A stretch of DNA of 31,306 nucleotides from a virus. The notes beneath the pieces were generated by a model. The model saw only the letters and a list, made by a program, of their open reading frames with translations. It was not told the origin of the DNA and did no database searches. This document shows, in pieces, positions 8,480-16,154 of this stretch. The stretch's first letter is position 1, and the number at the start of each line of letters is the position of its first letter. The stretch covers positions 1 to 31,306 of IMG/VR virus record IMGVR_UViG_3300004369_000554. One strand, written 5' to 3'. The translations under genes and the position numbers were made by a program.

Positions 8480-8483
8480 ATAG
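8476..8483 (+). promoter_or_regulatory. Late promoter upstream of the core protein gene
   Basis: CTAAATAG, followed by TATTA, overlaps the portal stop codon (TAA at 8477-8479) and lies about 21 bases before the next ATG at 8504. It shares the core of the other late promoters here. Confidence 0.55.
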
Positions 8484-8503
8484 TATTACCAGAACATAAC
8501 ATT

Positions 8504-8755
8504 ATGCCTTCCGACACATCCCTTGAAATTGTAAATGCACTGTTTGCTGGACAGAAAGATCTTTCTGACTACGTTGACCAGCAAATGAAAACCCTTGCCA
8601 TGGATAAGATTGGTGACATGAAAAAGGATGTCGGTGCAAAGATGTTTGCAGTTCCCGAAGACGGACCTGAGAACACTGAGCAACCCGAAGACGCCATTCC
8701 CCCCGACCAACCCACAAAGGAACCAACTGATGAAACTGATAACGGAGAAGATTGA
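8504..8755 (+). CDS. 67: Prohead core protein, gp67-like
   Basis: This 83-residue acidic protein lies between portal and prohead protease, exactly where T4 has gene 67, a minor core component degraded during maturation. The N-terminal half is a predicted amphipathic helix (SLEIVNALFAGQKDLSDYV, then KTLAMDKIGDMKKDVGAKMF). The C-terminal third is a Pro/Glu/Asp-rich disordered tail. Sequence similarity to T4 gp67 is weak, so assignment rests on position, size and composition. It overlaps the protease gene by 26 bases. Confidence 0.7.
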   Translation: MPSDTSLEIVNALFAGQKDLSDYVDQQMKTLAMDKIGDMKKDVGAKMFAVPEDGPENTEQPEDAIPPDQPTKEPTDETDNGED

Positions 8756-9377
8756 AGACGCGAGAATCGTAATTACCGAGGGTAAGAACGGTAAGCGTAA
8801 CACCTTTATCGAAGGTGTTTTTCTTCAAGCAGAAATCTGTAACCGCAACGGTCGCATGTATCCCATGAGAACCATGGAGCGTGAGGTCCAGAAGTATAAC
8901 GAAAATTTCGTTAAGACTGGCCGTGCTCTGGGTGAACTGGGTCACCCCGATGGTCCTACCATCAACCTCGACCGTGCGTCTCACCTTATTACATCTCTCC
9001 AAAGAGAGGGTAACAACTTCATCGGTAAAGCAAGACTGCTGGAAACCCCGATGGGTAAGATCGCCAAGCAACTGCTTGACGAGGGTGTGAAGTTGGGTGT
9101 GTCTTCACGCGGTCTCGGTTCTATCAAGGAAGAGAACGGTGTCAAGATCGTTGGCGAGGATTTCATGCTCGCTACTGCTGCTGATATTGTAGCAGATCCC
9201 TCTGCCCCTGACGCATTTGTCAATGGGATCATGGAAGGAAAAGAATGGGTGTGGGCAAATGGCAACATCGCTGAATCTAAGATCGATGAGATCAAAAGAC
9301 GAATCGATAATGCCGCGCAATCCCAGTTAGAAGAGAGAAAAATTTCCGCATTTTCAGAGTTTCTGAAAAATCTGTAA
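8730..9377 (+). CDS. 21: Prohead core scaffold protease (gp21)
   Basis: This 215-residue serine protease has the herpesvirus-assemblin-like prohead protease fold and cleaves scaffold and capsid proteins before DNA filling. Diagnostic segments are 'GRMYPMRTMEREV', 'GELGHPDGPTINLDRASH' with the catalytic His72, and 'GVSSRGLGS' with the nucleophile at Ser125 or Ser126. T4 gp21 is 212 residues. The ATG at 8730 has AAAGGA upstream and gives the family length. The frame is open further upstream inside gene 67, but that extension lacks homology. Confidence 0.93.
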   Translation: MKLITEKIEDARIVITEGKNGKRNTFIEGVFLQAEICNRNGRMYPMRTMEREVQKYNENFVKTGRALGELGHPDGPTINLDRASHLITSLQREGNNFIGKARLLETPMGKIAKQLLDEGVKLGVSSRGLGSIKEENGVKIVGEDFMLATAADIVADPSAPDAFVNGIMEGKEWVWANGNIAESKIDEIKRRIDNAAQSQLEERKISAFSEFLKNL

Positions 9378-9379
9378 TC

Positions 9380-9388
9380 ATAAATAAT
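9380..9388 (+). promoter_or_regulatory. Late promoter upstream of gp22
   Basis: CATAAATAA is the closest match here to the canonical late element (NATAAATA). It lies just after the gp21 stop and about 38 bases before the gp22 ATG. Confidence 0.7.
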
Positions 9389-9425
9389 TAGTAGCAATCA
9401 CAGCAACCACAGCAAGAGGAACACA

Positions 9426-10463
9426 ATGTCTGACAAGATTGAAGAAACTACCATTGAAGAATCCAGCGTGACTGCTGGTGCTAAGCCTGCCGACCCGCAG
9501 GGTAAACTGTCAGACGACGGTTCCTCTCTGGGTGGCGTTCAGGACCTCGGTGGTCCTACTCCTCAAAACAGCAAGCCCGACGACGAGTCGAACAAGTATA
9601 AGATCGTCGCCAAGAGTGCTTCTGCTCCTACCACTAAGCCTTCCGATGCTTCTGGTAACAAGCAGGATACTCTCTCCAAGAAACCTACCTTCGATCACGT
9701 TGAGAACGAAGGCGAGGAAGTGATTGCTGAGGAAGAAGAAGTCGAAATCATTGCTATCGACCTCTCTGCTGACGTTGCTGCGCTGACCGAAGGTGAAGAC
9801 CTGAGCGAAGCATTCAAGGAAAAGGCTGCTACCATCTTTGAAGCGGCAGTTGTTTCCCGCCTCAATGAAGAACTCGATCGTATCCATGGTGATTACGCTA
9901 AGGTTCTTGAAGAAGAAATTGAGTCTGTCAAGACCGAACTTGCTGAGCAAGTAGACGAGTATCTTTCGTTTGCTGTTAGCAAGTGGGCAAAGGACAATGA
10001 ACTCGCTATCGAGCACGGTATTAAGACCGAGATGGCTGAGTCTGTCCTCGCTGGACTCAAACAGGTTTTCGTCGAGAACTCCATCGAGCTTCCCGACGAG
10101 AAAGTTGACTTGGTTGACGAAATGATCGAGCAACTCGACATCATGCAAAATAAACTCAACGAACAAATCGAAGAGAACGTTGATCTCACCAAAGAGATCG
10201 GCGGTTATATCAAGAATGGGATTGTGAGCGAACTGAGCGAGGGTCTGTCCCTTTCGCAACGCGAAAAGCTGGCATCTCTTGCTGAGGGAGTTGAGTTTGA
10301 TGATGAAGAATCCTTCCGTGGGAAGGTTGCGACCCTTCGTGAGTCGTACTTCTCTACCAAACCCGAAGTGACTACCGTCACCGAGGACGTACAGGTTGAG
10401 AATCAGGAAGTTGGCGACACTATGTCTGCCTACGTCCAAGCACTTTCCCGCTGGGCTAAGTGA
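9426..10463 (+). CDS. 22: Prohead core scaffold protein (gp22)
   Basis: The 345-residue major scaffold is assembled inside the prohead and degraded by gp21. It is highly acidic. An N-terminal low-complexity region (about residues 1-90, Ser/Pro/Asp/Lys-rich) leads into long helical, coiled-coil-like segments ('FKEKAATIFEAAVVSRLNEE', 'DEMIEQLDIMQNKLNEQIEE'). 'GLSLSQREKLASLAEGVEF' near the C-terminus is a recognisable gp22 segment. It is longer than T4 gp22 (269), mostly in the N-terminal region. Position between gp21 and gp23 is strictly conserved in T4-like phages. Confidence 0.93.
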   Translation: MSDKIEETTIEESSVTAGAKPADPQGKLSDDGSSLGGVQDLGGPTPQNSKPDDESNKYKIVAKSASAPTTKPSDASGNKQDTLSKKPTFDHVENEGEEVIAEEEEVEIIAIDLSADVAALTEGEDLSEAFKEKAATIFEAAVVSRLNEELDRIHGDYAKVLEEEIESVKTELAEQVDEYLSFAVSKWAKDNELAIEHGIKTEMAESVLAGLKQVFVENSIELPDEKVDLVDEMIEQLDIMQNKLNEQIEENVDLTKEIGGYIKNGIVSELSEGLSLSQREKLASLAEGVEFDDEESFRGKVATLRESYFSTKPEVTTVTEDVQVENQEVGDTMSAYVQALSRWAK

Positions 10464-10504
10464 TTTTTAGTTCCACTATCCAACTATTAAGGTAAGAAAA
10501 GCAA

Positions 10505-11851
10505 ATGTTCAACTCTGAATCTTTGCAGGAAAAGTGGGCACCCATTCTGGAACACTCCGAACTGAACAACATTTCGGACAAATATAGAAAGGCTGTCACC
10601 TCCATCCTGCTCGAAAACCAAGAAAAGTTCCTCCGCGAGGAAGCAGGCTTGCTGAGTGAAGCCGCCCCTACTATGAGTGCTGGCACAGCTGGTTTCTCTA
10701 ATAGCAGCACTGCCACTGGTCCTGTCGCAGGTTTCGACCCCGTACTGATCTCCCTGATCCGTCGCTCGATGCCTAAGCTGATCGCCTATGATATCGCAGG
10801 CGTTCAACCGATGACTGGTCCTACTGGTCTCATCTTTGCCATGCGTTCACGCTATGGCACAAACCGTACCGCTGGCGCTGAGTCCTTCTTCAACGAAGCT
10901 GACACAGAGTTCTCCGCAGAGAACGCAGCATCGAACCTCGGTCGTACCGCCCAGAGCGGCACCAACCCTGGTCTGCTGAATGACAGCGGTGCCTACACCG
11001 TCTCTGACGGTATGCCGACTGCTGAGGCTGAGGCACTGGGCGATGCAGCAGGCAATGCCTTTGCTGAAATGAACTTCTCCATCGAGAAGGTCACCGTCAC
11101 CGCCAAGTCCCGTGCTCTGAAAGCAGAATACTCGCTTGAACTCGCCCAAGACCTGAAAGCTGTTCATGGTCTCGACGCTGAGTCTGAGCTCGCCAACATC
11201 CTCTCTACTGAGGTTCTCGCTGAGATCAACCGCGAAGTTGTACGTACCGTATACCGCATTGCTCGCCCTGGCGCTCAGAACAACACAGCTACTGCTGGCG
11301 TATTCGACCTCGACGTTGATTCCAACGGTCGCTGGTCGGTTGAAAAGTTCAAGGGTCTCCTTTTCCAGATCGAACGCGACATGAACGCAATCGGTCACGA
11401 GACTCGTCGCGGGAAGGGTAACATCCTCATCTGCTCTGCTGACGTTGCTTCGGCACTGTCCATGGCAGGTGTTCTGGATTACACCCCTGCTCTCTCGGGT
11501 AATAGCAACCTGCTTCCCGATGACAACAGCAGCACCCTGGCTGGTACACTGAACGGACGCATCAAGGTCTACGTTGACCCCTATTCCGCTAACGTTTCTG
11601 ACCGTCACTTCTATGTGGCTGGTTACAAAGGTTCTAGCGCATACGATGCTGGTCTCTTCTACTGCCCCTATGTGCCCCTCCAAATGGTTCGCGCCGTTGG
11701 TCAGGATACATTCCAGCCCAAGATCGGCTTTAAGACCCGCTACGGCATGGTCGCCAACCCGTTTGCAGAAGGAACAACGCAGGGGAGCGGTGCTCTTAAT
11801 GCTAACGCCAACCGCTACTATCGTCGTGTGCTGGTCGATAACCTCATGTGA
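10505..11851 (+). CDS. 23: Major capsid protein precursor (gp23)
   Basis: The 448-residue HK97-fold subunit forms the head hexamers. Recognisable segments include 'FDPVLISLIRRSMPKLIAYDIAGVQPMTGPTG', 'MRSRYG', 'KSRALKAEYSLELAQDLKAVHGLDAE' and 'RHFYVAGYKG'. A likely gp21 cleavage site is 'LLSE/AAPT', after Glu52, matching the family's small-hydrophobic-x-Glu rule and removing an N-terminal propeptide as in T4 (after residue 65). T4 gp23 is 521 residues, so this is the shorter cyanophage form. No late promoter match lies directly before it, so it probably depends on the promoter upstream of gp22. AAGG precedes the ATG. A strong terminator follows. Confidence 0.98.
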   Translation: MFNSESLQEKWAPILEHSELNNISDKYRKAVTSILLENQEKFLREEAGLLSEAAPTMSAGTAGFSNSSTATGPVAGFDPVLISLIRRSMPKLIAYDIAGVQPMTGPTGLIFAMRSRYGTNRTAGAESFFNEADTEFSAENAASNLGRTAQSGTNPGLLNDSGAYTVSDGMPTAEAEALGDAAGNAFAEMNFSIEKVTVTAKSRALKAEYSLELAQDLKAVHGLDAESELANILSTEVLAEINREVVRTVYRIARPGAQNNTATAGVFDLDVDSNGRWSVEKFKGLLFQIERDMNAIGHETRRGKGNILICSADVASALSMAGVLDYTPALSGNSNLLPDDNSSTLAGTLNGRIKVYVDPYSANVSDRHFYVAGYKGSSAYDAGLFYCPYVPLQMVRAVGQDTFQPKIGFKTRYGMVANPFAEGTTQGSGALNANANRYYRRVLVDNLM

Positions 11852-11878
11852 TCGATTGCTCACAAACGAGTCTTCTTT

Positions 11879-11902
11879 GGGGTCCTTCGGGACCCCTTTT
11901 TT
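11879..11902 (+). terminator. Intrinsic terminator after gp23
   Basis: GGGGTCC and GGACCCC form a perfect 7-bp stem around a TTCG loop, followed directly by six T. This is a textbook factor-independent terminator ending the head gene transcript. Confidence 0.93.
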
Positions 11903-11903
11903 G

Positions 11904-11911
11904 TTAAATAG
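11904..11911 (+). promoter_or_regulatory. Late promoter after the gp23 terminator
   Basis: TTAAATAG, followed by TAACT, lies immediately past the terminator and about 36 bases before the next gene start. It fits restart of late transcription for the micro-gene cluster and gp3. Confidence 0.5.
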
Positions 11912-11946
11912 TAACTATACTATGGTGACCCATGCCAAGAGGAATC

Positions 11947-12096
11947 ATGCTAAAACCAGAAATCCAGGCTAGGATCTACAAGTTGAAGACTGCTCTCTAT
12001 GAAGGAGAACATAAAGATAAAGGTGGTGAATGGCACGACGGTGCCCATGCCGCCTACAATGCAGTCCTAGATATTTTGAAAGAGTACCGCCAATGA
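11947..12096 (+). CDS. Conserved-looking 49-residue protein
   Basis: ATG at 11947 has AGAGGA 6-11 bases upstream. The product begins MLKPEIQARIYKLKTALYEG, continues 'HKDKGGEWHDGAHAAYNAVL' and ends in an amphipathic helix (DILKEYRQ). It looks all-helical and soluble, with a central Gly/His/Asp turn. Its stop overlaps the next ATG (ATGA). Function is unknown. Placement between gp23 and gp3 under a late-type promoter suggests late expression. Confidence 0.7.
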   Translation: MLKPEIQARIYKLKTALYEGEHKDKGGEWHDGAHAAYNAVLDILKEYRQ

Positions 12097-12251
12097 AAAA
12101 GGATCTAGATTTCATTGATGAAATGCTTCCCAAGTTGCAAGCAGCAACCTTACGGATGAAGACAGACATCCTCATGCAAGAACCATGCCCAGTGTACGAG
12201 GGGGATGATACTGATTGGGAAGACTTCTGGTACGGGGAAGACATAGAATGA
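12093..12251 (+). CDS. Acidic 52-residue protein
   Basis: The ATG overlaps the previous stop. The product begins with a helical segment (MKKDLDFIDEMLPKLQAATL) and ends in a very acidic, tryptophan-containing tail (EGDDTDWEDFWYGEDIE). No family is recognised. ATGA overlaps at both ends place it in one translational unit with its neighbours. Confidence 0.6.
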   Translation: MKKDLDFIDEMLPKLQAATLRMKTDILMQEPCPVYEGDDTDWEDFWYGEDIE

Positions 12252-12466
12252 AATGGAACTGGGGTAATGATGTAGAGATCCCAGAAAGGATCACAGAAGA
12301 ACGTGTGCAGGAGATGATTGATGATGCCATACGAAAGCACAATCGTAATGCTTCGATTATCAGTATGTGTGTTGGTTGGGTTGTTCTTGCACTTTTTGCT
12401 GAGGGTCTCCTTCGACTCATCGGAGTAATCCCGCCTGTTGTGCCATGGATCAATCCACACTTATAG
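12248..12466 (+). CDS. Small membrane protein, 72 residues
   Basis: The start overlaps the previous stop (ATGA). An N-terminal soluble helix containing 'ITEERVQEMIDDAIRKHNRN' is followed by one transmembrane segment (about residues 38-62, 'IISMCVGWVVLALFAEGLLR' and onward). Its last 22 bases overlap the next small membrane gene. Function is unknown. The helix 'RVQEMIDDAI' recurs in many small phage proteins and is not diagnostic. Confidence 0.6.
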   Translation: MKWNWGNDVEIPERITEERVQEMIDDAIRKHNRNASIISMCVGWVVLALFAEGLLRLIGVIPPVVPWINPHL

Positions 12467-12627
12467 AATGGATTGGAGTTGCTCTCCTCTTCTTGTTTGG
12501 TATCACTATGATCTATCAGGGTCATATGATAACCCACAGCAAGAGAGGGTATCGTAACTGCCAAAAAGAGAAAGAGGATGCCATAAATACCAGGAGAAGA
12601 ATTGAAGAACTCCTGAGGAACAAGTAA
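12445..12627 (+). CDS. Small membrane protein, 60 residues
   Basis: It begins inside the preceding gene. One N-terminal transmembrane helix (about residues 7-28, 'IEWIGVALLFLFGITMIYQG') is followed by a highly charged helical tail (KRGYRNCQKEKEDAINTRRR). This is an N-out or N-in bitopic arrangement resembling spanin or holin accessory proteins in size only. The stop shares a base with the gp3 start (TAATG). Confidence 0.55.
   Translation: MDQSTLIEWIGVALLFLFGITMIYQGHMITHSKRGYRNCQKEKEDAINTRRRIEELLRNK
12582..12589 (+). promoter_or_regulatory. Late promoter upstream of gp3
   Basis: CATAAATA lies inside the preceding small gene, 37 bases before the gp3 ATG. It is the same element and spacing as before gp22. 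Confidence 0.55.
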
Positions 12628-13199
12628 TGGCATTGTATGGCGTTGAGAACAACCAGGACCTGGTGGGTCTGTGGAATAAGCAATTAGAGAATAGGAACTT
12701 CCTGTCACCTATTGGGTTCAAGATGCTGTTAGAACAGTTCCCCAAGGTGCCTTACTTTTCACAGTCTGCCAACATCCCTGGCATAGGACTGAACACAATC
12801 GAGCAACCTACTATGCTAGGTCGCCCTGTACCTTGGGATGCTCATGGTTTGAACTACGAACCGTTCATCCTGACGTTCCTGGTAGATGAAGATTTAGAAA
12901 ACTATCTTATCATCCACAACTGGATGCGTGGTATCAGTGGCGGTAACCACACATGGGAACGTGGAGACTATGAAGATAAGTATACACCACGCTGTGACGG
13001 TTCTCTTGCTGTCATGAACTCCAACATGCAGACTAACTTCTTTGTCAACTTCAAAGACTTGTTCCCTGTGTCGTTGAATGCTCTGGAATTTAATGCTACT
13101 ATTGATGGTACAGAGTATGCCACGGCATCAGTCGAATTCAGGTATACTGCGTATGACATTGTAGACATTGAAGGTCAACGGAGGACCACACTTGAATGA
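12627..13199 (+). CDS. 3: Tail completion / sheath stabiliser protein, gp3-like
   Basis: This 190-residue protein has the tail-tube-like beta fold: an N-terminal 'LENRNFLSPIGFKMLLEQFP', 'YFSQSANIPGIGL', 'EPFILTFLVDEDLENYLIIHNWMRGI' and a C-terminal 'NALEFNATIDGTEYATASVEFRYTAYDI'. T4 gp3 (176 residues) caps the tail tube end and stabilises the sheath, and cyanophages carry a gene of this size between gp23 and uvsY. Assignment to gp3 rather than another tail-tube paralogue rests on position and size. The ATGA overlap with uvsY couples a late structural gene to the recombination block. Confidence 0.7.
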   Translation: MALYGVENNQDLVGLWNKQLENRNFLSPIGFKMLLEQFPKVPYFSQSANIPGIGLNTIEQPTMLGRPVPWDAHGLNYEPFILTFLVDEDLENYLIIHNWMRGISGGNHTWERGDYEDKYTPRCDGSLAVMNSNMQTNFFVNFKDLFPVSLNALEFNATIDGTEYATASVEFRYTAYDIVDIEGQRRTTLE

Positions 13200-13618
13200 C
13201 ATTAGATGAAATTCGTGACATGTGGAGAGAGGACTGCGTTGTAGACCAGAACGATCTCGACACTGAAAACTTTAAGGTTACTGTTATCCATGAGAAGTAC
13301 CTGAACATCTGGTCTCAGTTCAAACTGATGCTATCAGATGCTGAGACTAAGGCAAAGATGCTTTACAAACAGAAGTTTGAATACTACTCAGGCAAGGCAC
13401 CTGCCAAAGTGTACGCTGAGAAACCATTCAACCATAAGGTACTCAAAACTGACATCACCACATACATCTGGGCAGACGAAGACTGGTTGAGAAACAAGCA
13501 GAAGATTGACTACCTTGAAACTTGTATAAATTACTTAGAACAGATTCTTAAACAGTGTTCCTCTCGTGGGTTCCAGATTAAGAATTTCATTGATCTGAGA
13601 CGACATGGTGATTACTAA
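13196..13618 (+). CDS. uvsY: Recombination mediator UvsY
   Basis: This 140-residue protein loads the UvsX recombinase on gp32-coated single-stranded DNA. It matches T4 UvsY (137 residues) in size and layout: the N-terminal 'IRDMWREDCVVDQNDL', the central 'KAKMLYKQKFEYYSGKAPA', and a C-terminal oligomerisation helix ending 'SSRGFQIKNFIDLRRHGDY', close to T4 'SRGFAIKHIQDMR'. It starts inside the gp3 stop and overlaps uvsW by 14 bases. Confidence 0.92.
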   Translation: MTLDEIRDMWREDCVVDQNDLDTENFKVTVIHEKYLNIWSQFKLMLSDAETKAKMLYKQKFEYYSGKAPAKVYAEKPFNHKVLKTDITTYIWADEDWLRNKQKIDYLETCINYLEQILKQCSSRGFQIKNFIDLRRHGDY

Positions 13619-15080
13619 GATTGAAAAGAAGAATGAAGTCTATGTCAAGGTAACAGCAGAACCACATGTTCATCAGGAACTCAGTGATCATTTTCAGTTC
13701 GATGTTCCTCAGGCAAAGTATATGCCTCAGTACAACAAATTTAAGTGGGATGGAAAGATTCGCCTATATTCTCCTGCTACTGGGGAGATATATGCGGGTC
13801 TTTTTGATTACCTATGTGAATTTCTCGACGAAAAAGGATATGAATGGGAAGTTGAAGACAGCAAGTTCTATGGTAAACCAAATGAATGTGAACTACTCGT
13901 ATCTCCTGAGGCAACTGCGGGGTTTGTTAGATCTCTCGGACTCCCTTTCAAAGCAAGAGATTACCAGTTACGAGCAATTTACCAGGCACTTAGGTACAAT
14001 CGCAGACTTCTACTATCCCCGACAGGATCAGGAAAGTCTCTGATCATCTATGCTCTGGTGCGTTGGCACCTGGGTCTGGATCGTCGTGTGTTGATTATTG
14101 TACCTACTGTATCATTGGTCGAACAGATGTACAAGGACTTCCAACAGTATGGTTGGAAAGCAGATGCATACTGTCACAAGATCATGGGTGGCACAGAGAA
14201 GTACACAAACGCTCCTGTGGTCATCTCTACATGGCAGAGTATCTACAAGGAACCTCGTAAGTTCTTCAAGGACTTCGATGTAGTCATCGGTGACGAGGCA
14301 CACCTGTATAAAGCGAAAAGTCTGTCAGGTATTCTCACCAAGTGCCATGATGCAAAATACCGTGTAGGACTGACAGGTACTCTGGATGGTATGCACACTC
14401 ATCAGTTGGTGTTAGAAGGTTTGTTTGGTCGATGTGACAAGGTGACAAACACTGCTGACCTCATGAATAAGGGACACCTTACTCCACTGAAAGTAAATAT
14501 CCTACTGTTGAAACATGGATATGTTCCTTTTGATGATTACCATCAGGAGATGGACTACATCATCAGTCACCCAAAGAGAAACAATCTGATTACCAACTTA
14601 GCGTTTGATCTAAAAGGTAACACCCTTATTCTGTTCAACTACGTGGAGAAGCACGGGGACCCTTTGTGGGAGATGCTAAATAATAAGGTAAAGACGGGTC
14701 CTGAATCACGCAGAACTTTCTTTATTCATGGAGGCATTGATGCCTATGATCGTGAACAAGCACGATCTATCTGTGAGAAAGAAAACAATGCCATCATCTT
14801 GGCATCGTATGGTACTTTCTCTACTGGTATCAATATCAAGAATCTACATAATGTAATTTTTGCTAGTCCATCCAAGTCGAGAGTAAGGAACCTCCAATCT
14901 ATTGGACGTGTCCTTCGTAAAGGTGAAAACAAGGCGCAGGCAACGTTGTATGACATTGCAGACAACTGCTCCCGAGGATCCAGAAGTAATTATACCCTTC
15001 GTCATCTTGCTGAAAGAATCAAGATCTATCAAGAAGAGTCATTCAATTACGAAATAAAGGAGATCAAACTACATGATTAA
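13605..15080 (+). CDS. uvsW: RNA-DNA and DNA-DNA helicase UvsW
   Basis: This 491-residue superfamily 2 helicase regresses forks, migrates branches and removes R-loops, ending origin-primed replication. An N-terminal DNA-binding domain (about residues 1-115) contains 'YMPQYNKFKWDGKIRLYS'. Motif I is 'SPTGSGKS' (Lys144). Motif II is 'GDEAH' (Asp230-His233). Motif III is 'GLTGTLDG'. Motif VI is 'QSIGRVLRKGE'. Length and domain order match T4 UvsW (503). It is translationally nested in an operon with uvsY upstream and an unknown gene downstream (8-base overlap). Confidence 0.95.
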   Translation: MVITKIEKKNEVYVKVTAEPHVHQELSDHFQFDVPQAKYMPQYNKFKWDGKIRLYSPATGEIYAGLFDYLCEFLDEKGYEWEVEDSKFYGKPNECELLVSPEATAGFVRSLGLPFKARDYQLRAIYQALRYNRRLLLSPTGSGKSLIIYALVRWHLGLDRRVLIIVPTVSLVEQMYKDFQQYGWKADAYCHKIMGGTEKYTNAPVVISTWQSIYKEPRKFFKDFDVVIGDEAHLYKAKSLSGILTKCHDAKYRVGLTGTLDGMHTHQLVLEGLFGRCDKVTNTADLMNKGHLTPLKVNILLLKHGYVPFDDYHQEMDYIISHPKRNNLITNLAFDLKGNTLILFNYVEKHGDPLWEMLNNKVKTGPESRRTFFIHGGIDAYDREQARSICEKENNAIILASYGTFSTGINIKNLHNVIFASPSKSRVRNLQSIGRVLRKGENKAQATLYDIADNCSRGSRSNYTLRHLAERIKIYQEESFNYEIKEIKLHD

Positions 15081-15522
15081 CTACATTCGACACGACGAAC
15101 AGTTCTTTGGTGCAGTCAAACTAACATCAGGAGAGGAAGTCTTAGGTGAGATCCTCGTTAGTCAAGATCCTGATACTAAGAGAGATATGATCTTCATTCA
15201 GAATCCTGCTAAGACTAAGGTTATCGAGTTGGATCCTGATGAAGAGACTAAGAGTCAAAAGGTTGCTATGGCATTCATCCGTTGGATGAACTTCTCCGAT
15301 GAAGACTTCTATGTCCTGGATGAATCATCTGTCACTACCATTGCTCCTATGTCAAAGGAAGCAGTGATGATGTATAAGCGTTGGGTTAGAAGAGAGATTA
15401 AGAAGGAAGAGGACGACGAGACCGAAGTTCCAATGAACAAAAGCATGGGTCTAGTGTCTAAGGTTGATGAAGCAAGAACGTTCTTGGAGAAGATCTTTAA
15501 GAACGGATCTCATTACCACTAA
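15073..15522 (+). CDS. Unknown protein with possible Sm-like N-terminal domain
   Basis: This 149-residue protein lies between uvsW and gp55. The N-terminus 'FFGAVKLTSGEEVLGEILVS' has the Sm1-type pattern (V.L.sGe...G.i) of Sm/LSm beta-barrels. Strands 'KRDMIFIQNPAKTKVIEL' and 'QKVAMAFIRWMNF' could complete the barrel. A charged helical tail rich in Glu/Lys follows (about residues 110-149). The Sm resemblance is a pattern judgement and has no catalytic residues to test. It starts within the uvsW stop region, so it is co-translated. RNA binding would be inference only. Confidence 0.75.
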   Translation: MINYIRHDEQFFGAVKLTSGEEVLGEILVSQDPDTKRDMIFIQNPAKTKVIELDPDEETKSQKVAMAFIRWMNFSDEDFYVLDESSVTTIAPMSKEAVMMYKRWVRREIKKEEDDETEVPMNKSMGLVSKVDEARTFLEKIFKNGSHYH

Positions 15523-15587
15523 GTAATAACTTAAAGGTACTCTGTCTCTGAACCCTGACTGTGTTACTATAATTATTATTCTTCTTC

Positions 15588-15625
15588 TTGTCAAGCTGTC
15601 ACCTTGTCACTTGACATTTTCGTCA
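15588..15625 (+). repeat. 8-bp-periodic TGTCA repeats upstream of gp55
   Basis: TTGTCA at 15588, CTGTCA at 15596 and TTGTCA at 15604 recur exactly every 8 bases. A fourth, weaker copy, TCGTCA, at 15620 stays in phase. The array abuts and overlaps the predicted -35 box of the gp55 promoter, as a regulator binding site would. Confidence 0.5.
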
Positions 15626-15639
15626 ACATTCGATAACAT
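15611..15639 (+). promoter_or_regulatory. Host sigma70-type promoter for gp55
   Basis: TTGACA (15611-15616) and TAACAT (15634-15639) are separated by 17 bases. They lie in the 140-base gap before gp55, the longest gap inside the recombination block. A perfect -35 box is consistent with early or middle expression by host polymerase. Alternative -10 candidates lie at 15641-15647. Confidence 0.6.
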
Positions 15640-15662
15640 TATGCTATCCGTGAAGGACAACT

Positions 15663-16154
15663 ATGACTATTTCTATGCCAGCACGGAAGAACGCCAAAAA
15701 GAAAGAACACTATGTGGATAACAAGCAGTTCCTCCATGAACTGATTATCTATCGCAATAAGTGTGTTCAGGCAGCAGAGAAAGGAGAATCCAAACCTCGT
15801 GTGTCCAACTATATTGGCGAATGCTTCCTTAAAATTGCTACTCACCTTTCGTATCGTCCCAACTTCATCAACTACATGTACCGTGAGGACATGATTGGTG
15901 ATGGGATTGAGAACTGTATTCAGTACATCCATAACTTCGATCCAGAGAAATCATCCAACCCTTTTGCATACTTCACACAGATTGTGTACTATGCATACCT
16001 GCGTAGGATTGCCAAAGAGAAGAGGCAGCAGTCAATCAGAGAGAAGATCCTAGAACGTAAGGGGTGGGAGGAAGTCATGCATAGTGATGACCTTGACAAC
16101 GCGGCAGACATGAACTACATTAAGGCACGAGTCGAAACCAACACGAGGTACTGA
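15663..16154 (+). CDS. 55: Late promoter recognition sigma factor (gp55)
   Basis: This 163-residue minimal sigma factor directs host RNA polymerase to TATAAATA-type late promoters with the gp45 clamp. The region-2-like core is clear: 'YREDMIGDGIENCIQYIHNF', then 'NPFAYFTQIVYYAYLRRIAKEKRQQ'. A basic N-terminus (PARKNAKKKEH) precedes it. There is no sigma region 4, as expected. Length is close to T4 gp55 (185). ATG at 15663 has AAGGA upstream. ATG at 15675 is possible. A dedicated promoter with periodic repeats precedes it. Confidence 0.95.
   Translation: MTISMPARKNAKKKEHYVDNKQFLHELIIYRNKCVQAAEKGESKPRVSNYIGECFLKIATHLSYRPNFINYMYREDMIGDGIENCIQYIHNFDPEKSSNPFAYFTQIVYYAYLRRIAKEKRQQSIREKILERKGWEEVMHSDDLDNAADMNYIKARVETNTRY

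Noticed and set aside
9543-9559. AGGACC/GGTCCT hairpin in gp22
   Set aside because: Short stem inside a coding region with no T-run or boundary, so likely chance.
9510-10439. 309-codon minus-strand frame opposite gp22
   Set aside because: Acidic sense codons (GAA, GAG) give long antisense frames of Phe/Leu/Ser. No independent evidence.
10847-11863. 338-codon minus-strand frame opposite gp23
   Set aside because: It lies wholly antisense to the major capsid gene, with low-complexity translation and no family features.
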